DNA of 64,000 nucleotides from Pratylenchus scribneri (lineage: Eukaryota > Nematoda > Chromadorea > Rhabditida > Pratylenchidae), in the NCBI GenBank assembly GCA_030063045.1, contig JAQSEB010000021.1, forward strand, positions 1,860,001 to 1,924,000, read 5' to 3'. Position numbers and translations under genes: made by a program. The stretch's first letter is position 1. Each line of letters begins with the position of its first letter. This document shows, one piece after another, positions 1 through 12,297 of this stretch. The notes under the pieces were generated by a model that searched no databases, had not been told where the DNA came from, and saw only the letters and a program-made list of their open reading frames with translations.

Positions 1-412
1 GAGGAAAATAGTATATTGAATCTAACATTAACAAATTCAAAAATAAATTTAGCCAATGGCCAAATCCACTGACTAAACTGAAATGGAAAAAGAATGTAAA
101 TAAAAAGAGTAAAATTAAATCAATTTAGCGTACGCTTTCCCCAAAATATGAGTATAAAAATGTGCCAAATACTGGCTAAAATCTTCATTAAATCAGAAAA
201 TCCCTAATCTAAAAATCCTTTTCATTACTAATAAAAATTCTCGAAAAATGTATTATTTTCAAACTTATTATTTCGTGTTTTCTTAATCATTTTTTTAATA
301 TTAATTAGATAGATGGTGGCAATTTTAAGAAAATATTAATTTAGTATTTGTTGCACAACATTTTAATAATTTTATTATTTATTCCTGCAAATAGATTGTG
401 AAAAGAGAAAAA
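1..412. other. Left-edge non-coding stretch
   Basis: AT-rich sequence with stop codons in all frames and no exon I can support. It ends in the presumed upstream region of the small secreted gene that starts at 413. Confidence 0.5.
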
Positions 413-625
413 ATGGCAATTGTTATCTACAACAAATATTTGCCCATCTTCATGTTGATTCTTATTTTATTCACCCTAAACAACTTCGAAGTTGTCGATT
501 GTTGCATACCACCCGGAATTTCAACCAAAACCCGCGACTCTATTCGCAAAAAGTTTTGCAAGTTTATAAATGGCGTTTTATGTTGTACCCCAAATGGCGC
601 CGCGGATAAGTCACATGGCAATTAA
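413..625 (+). CDS. Small secreted cysteine-containing peptide
   Basis: Single-exon frame of 70 codons. I chose the ATG at 413 because the frame upstream offers only a GTG. Residues 1-30 look like a signal peptide: a long Leu/Ile run (MLILILFTL) ending near VVDC. The mature part is about 40 residues with five cysteines arranged CC, C, CC, and is basic in the middle (RDSIRKKFCK). An AATAAA-like signal lies near 790. I recognise no family. The gene fits the pattern of the other small secreted genes here (23.4, 52.5, 61.9 and 62.5 kb), which suggests an exported peptide. Function unknown. Confidence 0.55.
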   Translation: MAIVIYNKYLPIFMLILILFTLNNFEVVDCCIPPGISTKTRDSIRKKFCKFINGVLCCTPNGAADKSHGN

Positions 626-1527
626 GAAGAAAGACATGATTAAAGAGTTGGAATACTCTGTTGACTGGCGAAATTTTGTTGGAAAAAAATGACTTTTCTT
701 TCTTTACTTTTCCTTTCAATTTGTGTCAATTTCTTTCTGTCCATTTTTATTTTTATCAATATTATTTATTTTTCGGTGTAGAAAGTAAAATAAAGCAAAG
801 CAATTTTTGTGTATAATTGATGAAGTTTTTCAATATTTATTTGAATTTTATTAAACCATAAACATGGATCTATATTGCCTCCTGTGTAGTGCTGTTCAAA
901 ACTCCGTAGTTTATCCATTTGTTAGCGGAAAAATAATATTCCTTTTTTAATAATTAATATACAATATTATTGAAGTAAATGAACAGATTAAAATTAATAT
1001 TTAGTCCAAATCCAAATTCAAATAAATTTTTTTACGGATCGTATTTGATCCATTAATTCCAATAATTTATTCAATTAAAATGTCCATCTAAAATAATGTC
1101 GATAGAAATTCATTAAATCGAAAATTTTATCCAAAAAATGGATTATAATAAATAAAAAATTTTTAAATTTTTATAAATTAATTTTTGATGAATTTTGAGA
1201 TGATAAAAATTATTTGACTCAAAAAATAGAGAGACATTGCAAAAAACTGTAAAGATTTTTAATAAAATTTATAATGATAACCATATCTCAACATGATTAT
1301 AGATTTGATTAAAATAAAAATAAATTAAAATAATTTTTCCTCATATATTTTGTTTTTTAAGAAATTAAATCGATTGGAAAATTTTTGGGATAAAATAATA
1401 TGTACAATATGGAATAATTTAATTCACTTTGATATTCATTTAATGTATACACTTATATTTTAAAACGAGAATTTATTTTCTTTTAAAAGATTATTTTCTC
1501 AAAATATTTTATTTTACTTTTTTAATA
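626..1527. other. Intergenic, no gene seen
   Basis: Very AT-rich, with stops in all frames. Nothing beyond a likely 3' UTR and polyadenylation region for the gene ending at 625. Confidence 0.5.
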
Positions 1528-1788
1528 ATGAAAAGTGTTTATTTCAAAATGAATCGAATTCTTCTGATAATTTCATCATTTTTTGTACTATGCTTTTTTG
1601 GCAATTGCATCGAAAATATCAATTCAAATTCGACAACAATTTTTACCCATAAATATAGGTTAATAAATTTTCTTTTTTATATTTATGCGGTTAATTTTAT
1701 ATCTATTATGCCCTTAATATAGAGATGGGACATTTACAGACTTTTTTTTTATCAATGGACCAACGAAAAAATAATCAATGAAAAATGA
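1528..1788 (+). CDS. Two-exon small secreted peptide, acceptor ambiguous
   Basis: Exon 1 (1528-1658) encodes a start Met and a hydrophobic signal peptide (ILLIISSFFVLCFFG), then an Asn/Ser-rich stretch, and ends at a tatag/gttaat donor in phase 2. The 3' end of the intron reads tatagag and offers two acceptors two bases apart. Acceptor 1 (exon from 1723) gives a tail containing DGTFTD and stops at 1774. Acceptor 2 (exon from 1725) gives a tail beginning WDIYRLFFYQW and stops at 1788. Either way the product is about 60 residues. AATAAA-like signals follow near 1800. A donor at 1689/1690 could instead join exon 1 to the gene at 2117, but that exon would extend a hydrophobic tail. No family recognised. 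Confidence 0.4.
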
Positions 1789-2116
1789 ATGACCATAATA
1801 AAGAAAATAAATTGTTCTCTAAAATTAAGTCTTTTTAAATTTGATGAAATCCAATTGTTAAATTTATTTGTCTTCGTAATTCGAATGTAAAAGAATCAAA
1901 TTTTGAAAGAATAGTTAATTATAGTTTTCAAAAAATATAATAACTTTTCTTTAAAACAAATTTTGAATTTTCAAATGGTTTATCCCCCTTTTCTAAATGG
2001 GTAGGTCTTCCTTGCCTAGTTATGATGACCTAAAGAATGGCGTGTTAATCATAGGTTGGGACGAGAAGGCTTTGTACATTTTGGAATAATTTTAAAATAT
2101 AATTATTTTTAATTAG

Positions 2117-4912
2117 TATACTTTAAGTCGACTCAATGAAGAGATTGAATGTAATGAAATACAGCAGCAGCAGCAAATTTTTGGCACTGAAAAGCCAATG
2201 GGCCAAACAAGATTCAAGCGAAGTGGACGTTTTTCATCGGAAAATTGTCGAATAGTGGTAATTTGCAAAATTAAGAAAGTTTGTTCCAACTTTTTCCTGC
2301 GTTCAATTTGTAGTCATTTATTAAATTATCAAGACCTAAACAATTTTGAAGATTTAAATGAATATTAATGGATTCTTGGCTATTTAATAACATTAAATTT
2401 AAATATAGATTCAATAATATTGGAGATATGCTTAAAAACCATTAAAAATGATATAATAATTGATTGGCGAAATATCATTGGTTTTTGAGGAAAATTTCAT
2501 GAATCTTTAACAAATTAAATTGAATTAATATAAAGTGGACCCATAGCCTATTCTTTAAATTGATCGAATAATATTATCAATTTTTCTGCTTGTTGACAAG
2601 GAATGAAGGTCCCCATTATGGGTAATCAGATTAGAGCTAAAATAATTCAGGAATAAGATATCATTCAATTATCGAAGAATAATTCTAATCCTAATCCTGA
2701 TGAGATGACCCAAAAGTGAGATATTTCACTTTTCTAAAAGAAAAATCAATCAAAATTTGGTTAAATCATTCCTCGATGAATTATAGGAATTGCGACAAAT
2801 TTGCCTATAGAAAAATTGGAGTTTATCCTTAGATTAGAAAAAATTGGGTAAAGATTTTACAAAATATAGGTCGTCGTTCGATTGGAAATGGGATAAACTC
2901 ATTGCGCAATCGTGCACGACGCACGAATTCTGCTCCCGGCATTCTTTCACCAAGAGTTCCAAATTCGATTTCTTATAGGTATGAATTTTTTTGAATAAAC
3001 AAAGCGAATTTGGTGCTATTCGATAGGGCTTAGTGAATTGGGTACAAAGTTTTGAATTGTATTTTTTTTATTAAAAATTAAAAACATAGGTGTAAGATTA
3101 AAATAGAACCTAAAAGTTGACTCAAAACGTTACTTTTACGTCATGAGCACCCTTAAATAAAATTTATTTAATTTCTAATAAGGTTACTTTTTGCTGATAA
3201 CAAATCTAAAGTTTTTGATATCTAACCATCATGTTATGATGATGTCAACAATCAACATTTATCGTGAAAAAGCAAAGTAACGGAGGACAAGGAATTTATG
3301 GATAAAATGTAGCAAATCATAAGATCAAATGAATTTAAATATCAATAGTTTCATTTTTAGATTGAAATAAATTTCAAAATGAAAAAAAATCTTTATTGTT
3401 TGTAAGTCTCTTTCATTTCTAAAATGTTGGAGACAATTTGAAGTAAATACGAAATTAAATAATTTTTTCCAGCTCAATCAACAATAAAAAGACCCATTAA
3501 TTTTTCAATGTTCATGTTTATAAAATTACCATGTAAATCTGCTAAATTGCCACACTTTTAGTAGCTCTATTAAAAAATGTACTAAACTTGGTCTAATTTG
3601 ATCAAAAATAACCCTATATCTATTTAGTGCACCGAATGCACCACCAATCATGGATTCACTGCATACACAAATGGCCGCAAGGCAACGAATTGGTCAAACC
3701 TCATCATCGCCAACGGCATTTTCCAAAGAACTCGGCCAAAAAGCCAGTCAATTTCGTTCTCGTGAAGGCCAAATAGACCGCAAATTACGTTTCATTAAGG
3801 AAATGGATGAAGTTAATAAAAAATATGAAATGATCAGACAAAGGAATGCTAATGAGAATATTCGTAAAATTTTGATTATTATTTTTAAAATCATTTAATT
3901 GCTTTAAAATTTCCCTTTTTAAAGATTCTGGCCAATTGAATCCACCACGAAAATATGGCAAATACATTGCTCAAATTGACCAGGAAACTCGTCGAGAAAA
4001 ATTACAATTTGCCGGTCTAAACATTCCAGAACCTCCCTCTCCTCCTATTAAGCAGAGACAACAAGGTGAATATGATATTTTTCATGTCCTATATATTCCG
4101 ATTCCAATTTTAAACAATTAAATTATTTATATTAAATCAATCAACTATCGATTATAGTGGAAGAGAATACGGTGTAATTACTAGGCATAGGAATAATACG
4201 GAGAGAGTGAATATTTCTAATATTTGATTTTTTTTCAATATTCGGCGTAGCATTTATGTTCATTTATTATAGCCTTAAGCTTAATCATAATATGAATTTT
4301 TAAACTAAATTTTTTTAAAATGATGGACACAAATTTCTCTCCATGGAATCCAAAATATGATGATTAATTTATTAACAAATAATAATGTTTAAATTTTTAA
4401 CAGGATTCAATCAAATTTTATGGAATGTCAAAAAGGAATATTTTCTGAAATTTTCCACAATAGATTATTTATGTAAAAAAAGTTAAATCTTAATAAAAAT
4501 CCAAAATAGAACAAGATTGAATGCATATTCCCAAAAATTACAAAATTTGTTCGAACTGGGAAACTTTGAAGTTTAGAATTAGAATGAAAGGCCCTGAAAA
4601 AAATGTTAGTCTTTCATAAAATATGTTTATTTTTATTAAATTTAATCAATTACACGTAACAAAAATTATTTTCGTGTCCAGATAAACAAAATCCATATTC
4701 TATATCATTATCGAATTTACTTAGGCAACCCCTTGGCATTTTGCCGATTTATGATTATATATAGATCAGAAGAGCTGATGAAATTTAGATATCCAATAAT
4801 TTTTTTCTAATATTTTTAAGCTCTTCCATCGTTTCCACCACCATTGAGGGAACGCCTTCGAGACCATCCGAAAGATTTTAAGCGGTGTCGCGGACCACGA
4901 ATTTGTATTTAA
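2117..4912 (+). CDS. Unknown basic multi-exon protein, 5' end unresolved
   Basis: Five exons join in phase: 2117-2257, 2833-2978, 3628-3863, 3925-4065 and 4821-4912, ending at TAA. Together they encode about 251 residues. The start is an internal exon (frame enters in phase 0), so the first exon is missing from my model; the signal-peptide exon at 1528-1689 is phase-compatible but unproven. The protein starts with a poly-Gln run (residues 11-15), continues through an Arg/Ser-rich basic region, then a charged, probably helical stretch (exon 3 end, EMDEVNKKYEMIRQR) and a proline-rich C-terminus (PEPPSPP, FPPPLRERLRD). It looks largely disordered. I do not recognise a domain. Confidence 0.55.
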
Positions 4913-5665
4913 TTTTTTAAGAAAAGTATAAAATCCATGACGAATGTGTTGACGAAGAAACAGATGAGAGATTTTTCTAATAATTAAATAAAAATCGATG
5001 AAATATAAATAATCATGTATTGGAGTTTATTATTATTTTGGAATTGTTCAATTAATTAAAATAAATGTTTAAAATTTGATTAAAAAGACCAATCATTCAG
5101 CGAGAATAAAAATTTTCAATTCCAAAAATCCATTTCCTTTTCGTTGGTTGCACAATTGTTCCGGGAAAATGTGGAAAGGAATAAATAGGGGAAAAAAATA
5201 TTGTTAATAAAATCAAAAAATAATTAAATTTTTGATGCCAGCTGCTGCACTTTTCATTCTAATAACTAAACAAAATGATATGGTTTAGTGGGGATAGAAA
5301 TGATAATAATAAAAAATTTTTATTAAATGGGCCTGATCATAGGCCGAAATTACTGAAAAATTTTTACAAATTTAAAAATATTTCTATTTGAAATCCATAA
5401 AATTTGATCAACTAAATTTCATAAAATAAAATACAACTATAATTTCAAACTCAATTTATCATAATTGAATTTTGAAATTAAAGAACCGAAAAATATATAA
5501 TTTATGTATTTCCATGATAAAGGAAGGTAATGATAATTTTACTTGAACAAATAAAGCAAAAATATACAATCCGTTAAAATGTTTTGATTTTAAGAAATAA
5601 AAAAGCATCTTCCAATTTTTCTTCATCTTCATTTCAGGACATCACGGACACCAAATTCTTCTATT
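4913..5665. other. Intergenic between convergent genes
   Basis: AT-rich spacer between the 3' ends of the genes at 2117-4912 (+) and 5666-6314 (-). No exon or repeat seen. Confidence 0.5.
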
Positions 5666-6314
5666 CTATTCTTTCAATTTGGCATCAATTGTTTCATGGC
5701 TAAATACAAAAAAATTTAAATATTTTTTTGAAATAATTATTTTTAGAAAAATTAAAAAAAAAAACTAAAATAATTATAACGATTCTAGACAAAACTAACC
5801 TTTTATCCGATTGTAATGTTTTTCGATAGCGTTCTACATTACCACGCATTATTTGAGATATTTCCATTGTCGTTTCAAAACTTTTTTTCTGCCACCGTTT
5901 TAACTCATAATAAATTATTTTAGCCAAATCTTCTTCCTTTTCAATCTGTCCTTGATTGTATTTTCTCACAAATTTTGCGACATTTTCTGTACCCAATCGA
6001 CCTTAATATATGCATATAGAAATATGTGATTGGACAGGCAAAATACACCATCACTAATAATTTTAAGCAAATTATTTTCAAAATTTTGAATGTGACATAA
6101 ATAAGTTAAAATATAAGGTAAATTACAGAATGAAAATAGAAAATATCCTATCTAATAATTAATATTCTGGTGAGATTACTGCAACACTCTTAAATGACAA
6201 TTTATAAATAAATTAATTTTTTCCAAAACTTAATTGCTTTAAGTCCTAATAAATTATTTTTTTTTGAGCATACTATATACCTATGGAGACGGCTTCAGTA
6301 GAGAAAAAATCCAT
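5666..6314 (-). CDS. Unknown small helical protein (89 aa)
   Basis: Three exons on the minus strand: 6281-6314, 5800-6001 and 5666-5699, all joining in phase from an ATG (MDFFSTEAVSIG) to TAG. Donors are gtatat and gttagt; acceptors are ttaag and tttag. The product is charged and predicted helical, with a KEEDLAKIIYYELKRW segment in the middle and a Lys/Glu-rich end (DAKLKE). No signal peptide or membrane segment. Upstream of the chosen ATG the frame stays open but no acceptor is visible, so I kept this start. It may be a small cytoplasmic or complex-associated protein; no family recognised. Confidence 0.6.
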
Positions 6315-7267
6315 ATTCACATTGGCATCGCCAAAAAATTTAAATATAAAATAAAATATATTATAGGTAAGGAATTTTATTAAAAATTATTTGTTTAAGC
6401 TTGCTAGCCAAGGAATTATTATGGCATAATTAGTTTGCATTTAAAGTTAGTTGAACAATGAGTGTGTGCGCACAAAAAAGTAAAAAAAAATTAATCTTAT
6501 ATTATTTTTGGATTTAAAAATATTTAAGCTCAATTTAAAGACCCCTTTTCTATTAAATGAAAGCGCATATTGGATTTATTGTTTATTCTCAAATAAAATA
6601 TTAAACAAATTGATTATAATTAAAGAATTAATAATGATTGAATATTGAATTTTATTTAATTTTAAAAAGAATATCGAATTTATATTTCATTTGATTTATC
6701 CTTTCTTTTAGCAATCAAAAATAATAATTAAAGTAGCCTGCTGATTGCAAGTGAATTATTATTAAAAGGCTGTTCTACTATATAAAAAATCTATTAATAA
6801 TATTAATAAGAAACAAGTGAAAATTCATCTTGCCTTCAGAAAAATCATATGGATATATAAATCATTGTTTTTATAAAATGGATCGGTTGCATAAGCATTG
6901 CCTATACATTTGATCCAAAAATGGATCGGTTGCATAAGCATTGCATATGCATTTGATCCAAAAATGGATCGGTTGCAAAAGCATTGCATATGCATTTGAT
7001 CTGACATCCTTACTGAAATTGAGTAGTGACGTCCCTTACTGAATTCCAACAAAAAAATTTGCAGATACCATCGGCCATTTTATTGGAAATGCTTTTGTGT
7101 CACCGTAATCCTTAGGAGCAAAAAAATTTGCAGATACCATTCAGCGCTATAATAATGAGACTAACCGACTTAAATTAAATTTTTTGTTGTTCATATTATA
7201 AAAATTGTAATAATCTATCGATTTTCATATCAATGTATATGTAACAACAAAAAACTTTATCAGCATT
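6315..7267. other. Intergenic with short tandem repeats
   Basis: AT-rich. It contains the 43-bp tandem repeat at 6878-7006 and a 20-bp direct repeat (aaaaaaatttgcagatacca) near 7051 and 7120. No exon supported; a minus-strand frame across the repeat is most likely accidental. Confidence 0.5.
6878..7006. repeat. 43-bp tandem repeat, three copies
   Basis: Three near-identical units start at 6878, 6921 and 6964, each beginning atggatcggttgcat(a)aagc and ending tttgatcc. Units differ at a few positions (cctatacat versus catatgcat; cataag versus caaaag). Confidence 0.85.
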
Positions 7268-8751
7268 CTATAGATTTATATTGATAATTGAATCCTGAAA
7301 TTGATTAATTTTATTCTCTCCATCTTCCATCCAATGTTCTTCGCCTTTTGGGAAACGTGCCAAATAAAAGATCCACGGCCTGCGATAATATATTAAAATT
7401 TCATTAGTTTTTGCATTTTCCAGTGTAAATTCTTCCACATTTGGATAACCATTTTCAGTGCAGAAACTAATAAGGAAGATGGACGTCGAAATTGAATTTA
7501 AAAATTCCTAAACAAAAATTGATAGAAAATTAAAAAATTTTCAATTAACTTCTTTGATGCGATTGATAAATCTAGCCGTAGATAGATTTCCAGAATAATC
7601 GAATTTGAGAAGCTTTTGTTTTTCATTATTTGATTTTGTTAGCCAATTCAGGAAAAAATTAATATTTTCATCATTTAGATGGAATCCCCAGTGTTTAATT
7701 AGTTTGACATGATCAAGAAATCCAGGAAATAGTTGATTAAAATCATTCATAGGGGATGCATAAATTAATTTGAAAGTTTTTTCGGCCAAACATTCCATCA
7801 AAGCACGCAATAAAACTATTTCTTCGATATTTTCTCTTTCTAAATATTTCAATGGATAAATGGTATAGAGTTGCAATTGGCAATTTTGGAGTAAATGTGA
7901 TATGCTTTTGAAAAAATTCACAACTCTTTTATCCACAAATCTAATATTATAAAAAATTAATGAAAAAATAATATTGCAAATTATTCCTACCTTATTTCAA
8001 ACTGGTAGAAGCCGACAATATAATTTGGTGGTGGAATTGAAGCAATTGGAATAATCCCACCCCCATAATGAGTTCGAAGAGAATTTCGAAAATCTCTCGG
8101 TTCACGACGGTTAAATAGTAAAGAGGGAATTCTATGAAGCTCTACATTTTGATGAAGTTTAGGCCAACAAAGTTGTTTGAATGTCCAACTGGATATACTC
8201 ATTCTGGAACTGGCCATTTCAATCCGTTTGATCCAAGCCAGGACTTCAATTAGCCAATTTGGAACAAAACTAAAATATTTAATATAATATTATAAGAAAT
8301 TCATATTATTTTTCTACCGTTTTGTAAAATCTTTTGGTTTTTCTACCAAAACATTAGACCCTTTTTCATCAAATTTCATAATTGTAATGGCAATATTTGA
8401 ATTAGCTTGATTTTGTTGGATCAACTAAAATTTAACAATTTTAAATTAAAATGAGATATATTTATCATAATTCACAAAATAAAATAATTACTTTGATAAA
8501 ATGATTAAAGAAATAAATATTTTTGCCTTAAAAAGGAGAAAAAAAAATGAAATTTGTCTATTTTTTAATTAGGATATTTAGGCAAAATCGCAATTTTTAA
8601 ATGGAATTGAGAAATATTCGAAAGAAATATTACTCAACGCAACGATGAATGCCTGAATGACGATGTAAATTTTTTCTCTATTTTTCAATTGAGAAAAAAT
8701 TAAAAACGATCTGGCAAGGTAAAAGAATATTTTTGATTGAGGAAAATTCAT
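7268..8751 (-). CDS. Unknown multi-exon protein, possible F-box-like N-terminus (389 aa)
   Basis: Six exons join in phase on the minus strand: 8634-8751 (ATG), 8492-8526, 8318-8424, 7991-8269, 7550-7940 and 7268-7507 (TAG). The first about 45 residues (FPQSKIFFYLARSFLIFSQL onward) have the hydrophobic spacing of an F-box-like helix bundle, common in large nematode families; this is a weak match. The rest is a leucine-rich, alternating strand/helix region with no membrane span, and the C-terminus carries the motif YRRPWIFYLARFPKGEEHW. Large F-box-like families with divergent C-terminal substrate-binding parts are known in nematodes, and I infer this gene could belong to one. Exon structure is well supported; function is not. 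Confidence 0.6.
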
Positions 8752-10183
8752 CAATCAGCCTTTTTTTTTATTTAAATTTAAGAGGAATAATATGGCAGAT
8801 ATGGATTAGGATCGGAGGTTGGACGAATTTGAATAGCTTTTTGTAAAAATTGCCTCAGATAGAAATATATTATTTAACCTCTATCATGTGGAATGTAAAT
8901 GTAAATGGCTTTGTGTAATTTGCTTTATTTCATAGGAATATGATAAGATGGGATTGATTCGAATGGAAATCAAATCCAAATTAAAATAATCGGATTAAAA
9001 AAATGTTCCGCGCAAAAATTGTGAATATTTTATTTTATTATTTATCATTGTTTTGAATTAGACATTCCAACGATGATTTCATTCGGATTAAAGTCTCCAC
9101 TCTCTTCATATTTTTTCATTCAAATTGAAACTTGCTCAAGTACATACATTTGAATCCCATTTGTTAAGGCAATTTTCCCAATCTTCCAAATTCCTCAATC
9201 TGCCACAGTGACTTCTCATAATCTGCATTGATATATGATTGACGTCATTTTAGTCAAAAATATTAATATTCCCTATCCCTCTTTATCCACTAGAATATTT
9301 CTCACCAAAATTGATCAAATCTTAGTTTACTCTTTACATTAAAGACAGCCAGCCCATATAGATATATACTTATAGACGAATTTCTATCAAAATCGTTTCT
9401 TTAAGCGATAAATAAAATATATCCGAATTCCTATATTAAATTTCAAATTATGTACTTTTATTTTAATATTTTAAAAGATTAATTTGGCGTAGAATTCAAA
9501 TAGGATGGAAAGAAAATGGGTAAAAAAAATAAATAATTGTGAAGTAAATTTGAAATAAGGCAATTCCATCAATAAGTTTTTTATCTTTTACTGTGTGGCG
9601 AATGGACATGGAAATGGAATATAGAGAAGGCAAAAAACTAATTTGAGAACAATTTGATTCGAAGGAAAATTATTTAAATTTTATTTTGCTAAAGGGAAAC
9701 TTAATTGCTGAGAGGCGAACTCCTAGAATGGAAAATTTCCAGAGGGCTTTAATCTTAAAATATTGAGTATCCTTTTGTGTTCTTTGTTCTTTCTTCTTTC
9801 AGATTTAATTTTTTTAATATTTTGGAGTATTTGAAATTTGGATGAGGATTAAGGCAAGAACTGTGAGTGAATATTGCTGGGAAAATGAACATTGGAGTTT
9901 GAATTTGACTAATAATGAAATTACCCAAGTTTAATATAAAGAAGACATTTATTTCATAACAATTGAGGATTTTTTTCCCATTCTTTCCCTTTTTTCTCTT
10001 CATAGGCTTGGATTTTTAATGAATATTTTTTTGCTTTTTACCGGACAAATTTTTAAAATATTTATTTTATAAATGCACTTTTTAAAGCTAATTTTTTTCA
10101 TATTTCGGAATCGAAATTTTCTTAATTGTGAATTCGATTATCATCAATATTTTCTAATTTTCATTTCGAGAATTTCGTTCAAA
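8752..10183. other. Intergenic, no gene seen
   Basis: AT-rich spacer between divergent genes. Short open frames exist (for example minus strand 9755-10003) but lack splice context or protein-like composition. No repeat noted. Confidence 0.45.
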
Positions 10184-10634
10184 ATGAATTTGGATGTTAA
10201 AAGAAAAAATATTCAGATTGACAATAATGGTAAAATGAAATATTAATTTTAATTAATTGAAATTTAATTTTATTATAGATAATGATGAAGTAAAAGCACA
10301 GCTGGATGAAGAAGAGAATGAAGATAATACGGATTATGAAGATGATGAACCCGACTTTATGGATAATTCTGGAAAATGTTGGGAATTTGGATGCAAAATT
10401 TGGGATGAAAAACATTTGAAAGAATGGTGCGAAAAAATGGATGGAATGATTGTTGGCAAGGAAGAAAAATTGACCCAACAATTCGATTGCAAAATCAAAG
10501 AATGCCAATTCAAGGCAATTTTTCTGAAGTCATGTTCAATTGTTTACACTCGAAATAAACACAATCATGAAATTGTAAATGCGAGAAATAATGAGAAATT
10601 GAAAGAAAATATAAGTGTAAATTTCACAAATTAA
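10184..10634 (+). CDS. Zinc-finger-like (FLYWCH/WRKY-type fold?) protein, single domain
   Basis: Two exons, 10184-10229 and 10279-10634, give 133 residues. The first about 45 residues are very acidic (DEEENEDNTDYEDDEPD). A domain follows with W in a GKCWEF motif, a C-x4-C pair (CKIKEC) and H-x-H (KHNHE) about 21 residues later. This Cys/His spacing and the tail aiFLKSCSIVYTRNKHNH resemble FLYWCH or related WRKY-GCM1-superfamily zinc fingers, but I cannot confirm the family. The gene at 11031-11744 carries two related domains, so these look like local duplicates. An acidic tract plus zinc domain would fit a DNA-binding regulator (inference). Confidence 0.6.
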
Positions 10635-10799
10635 AACATGTTTTAATTGATATCTAAAAATTTCTCTTAATATTTTTTTAAATTATATTTTAAAAATTAT
10701 TGATTTGGTGCATTTTTGAAATGACTGGGAATAATAAATATTAGGCTTTGTTTTCATTGTTCGATTAATTGTTATAAAGATTTTTCTAATGGTATGAGT

Positions 10800-11035
10800 G
10801 TCATTTAATCCGACTCATAAAGCAAAGAAGAATCCGTTTGATGCAATCAGTAAAAGTGGATAAATTTGCGAGTTCTATATATCCAAAATTTAATTGATTT
10901 AAAGTCGAAAAAGTGAAAAAAGTAATTCACAATTCCTTATATATATATAGAGATATCTAATAATTCTATCCATTGTTAATAAGATTGCATCAAACGGTTT
11001 TCTTCTTTGCTGCGTTATGAGTCGACAAAAATGAC
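10800..11035. repeat. Foldback element with about 50-bp inverted arms
   Basis: The left arm (10800-10848) is complementary, with a few mismatches, to the right arm (10983-11035). A conserved core reads gactcataa...gcaatc on one side and gattgcatc...atgagtc on the other. The loop is about 134 bp. The right arm runs into the start codon of the next gene. Confidence 0.7.
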
Positions 11036-11744
11036 TGTCGATAAAATAGCTGTGAAGAATAATGAATTAATGGTTTTGCTAATTTAGTTATTTCAATAAT
11101 ATAAATTTTAATTAATTAATTATTTTTGAAATATTTTAATTTATATTTTTTATAATTAATTGAAAAATCAGCTATCAACGCTTGAACACGATTATGTTGA
11201 TCATTTGGGAAAATCGTGGGCCTTTCATTCAAACATTGGCAAAAATATTTCTCATGAAATATTCCGCAACAAATTTGAATTAAGCGGAATTAGTGAATAT
11301 CCAAATATATTACATCTACGTTGCCAAAAAATGAATCCCACTGGTGGAAGATGCCATTTTGTTGGAATTTATTTGAAATCAAATGGAAATTTATACACAC
11401 GAGGAGAACACGAACACACGAAAAGAACGGTAATTTATCGGGGAAATAATTTTATATTTAAATTATAAAAATAAATTCTTTAGAAAATGCCACAAAATAA
11501 AGGCGAAGATTATGTGGATCATCGTGGCAATGTGTGGCATTTTCATTCAAAAATGGGCAAACATGACATTAGAAACGGGATATTGCTTCGTAAATTTGGC
11601 TTTTCTACTCTCCATAGACAACAAAATTTATATTTGCATTGCCAAAAGGGAAAGACCACTGGTAGAAAATGCTCAATTAAAGGAATTTATTTGAACTCAA
11701 ATGGATGTTTGTATACAAGAGGAAAGCATGAAGGACACAAATAA
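11031..11744 (+). CDS. Two-domain zinc-finger-like protein, paralogue of 10184-10634
   Basis: Three exons, 11031-11072, 11172-11429 and 11484-11744, all joining in phase 0, give 186 residues. Exons 2 and 3 each encode one copy of the same domain: Y-V-D-H-x-G-x-x-W-x-F-H-S near its start, a Cys pair (LRCQK..GGRC; LHCQK..GRKC), the block GIYL(K/N)SNG, and an H-containing end (RGEHEHTK; RGKHEGHK). The Cys-to-Cys spacing differs from the gene upstream. One exon per domain suggests duplication by exon copying. The ATG at 11031 sits inside the right arm of the foldback repeat; a different first exon is possible. Probably nucleic-acid binding, unproven. Confidence 0.65.
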
Positions 11745-12297
11745 AGTAGACGAATTAAAAATAAAAATTTGACAAATTAAATGTTGACAAAATTAATTTC
11801 TGTTTTATCTTTTTATTTGTTCATCCAATTTTCGGTAAATGCGTTAAATCCAATTAAATTTATTATATAAAAGAACAAATTCTGGATTTAAATTTATTAG
11901 CACATCCCCGGACTACGGGGTCACAACTATAGTTGGAAATGGAAGGGAATGGCACAATGCGATTTGCCCTTTATTCAAAAAATTTGCTTGAAGCTGAACT
12001 GAATATCTAACCTCGATCAGCAATCAACAATAAGATTGAATGAATTATGTGGAAATGCTGCAAAATCAAGGGCTCATCAGAATCTCCGCCTTGGGCCAAT
12101 GATTCCAGTCTCGCGTCTTTATGAGATTTACAAAATGGTATAAGGTTTTTAGATAAAATTAAAAAAAAATTATCGAATAAAATACAATTTTATCAAAAGC
12201 CTTAAGGACAAATAATAGAAAAATTATCGAAAGGATCCATCCAATCAAATGCTGATACAAAAAAATTCGTCAAATCAAATCGCCTTACATTTCTTCT
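11745..12297. other. Unresolved coding-like block
   Basis: About 11900-12140 is less AT-rich than its surroundings and is open on both strands. Plus strand 12023-12135 reads through LRLGPMIPVSRLYEIYKM to a gtataa donor, with an in-frame TGA upstream. Minus strand gives two exon-like pieces (about 12019-12139 and 11929-12010) ending in PTIVVTP and a stop. I cannot decide which is real, or whether this is a gene relic. The minus-strand reading lies downstream of the nuclear receptor. Confidence 0.3.

Noticed and set aside
1723..1774. DGTFTD motif resembling the start of glucagon/PACAP hormones
   Set aside because: Only six residues, no hormone-length match or processing sites around it, and a competing acceptor removes it. 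Treated as chance.
6825..7052. 75-codon minus-strand frame
   Set aside because: It is made of the 43-bp tandem repeat.
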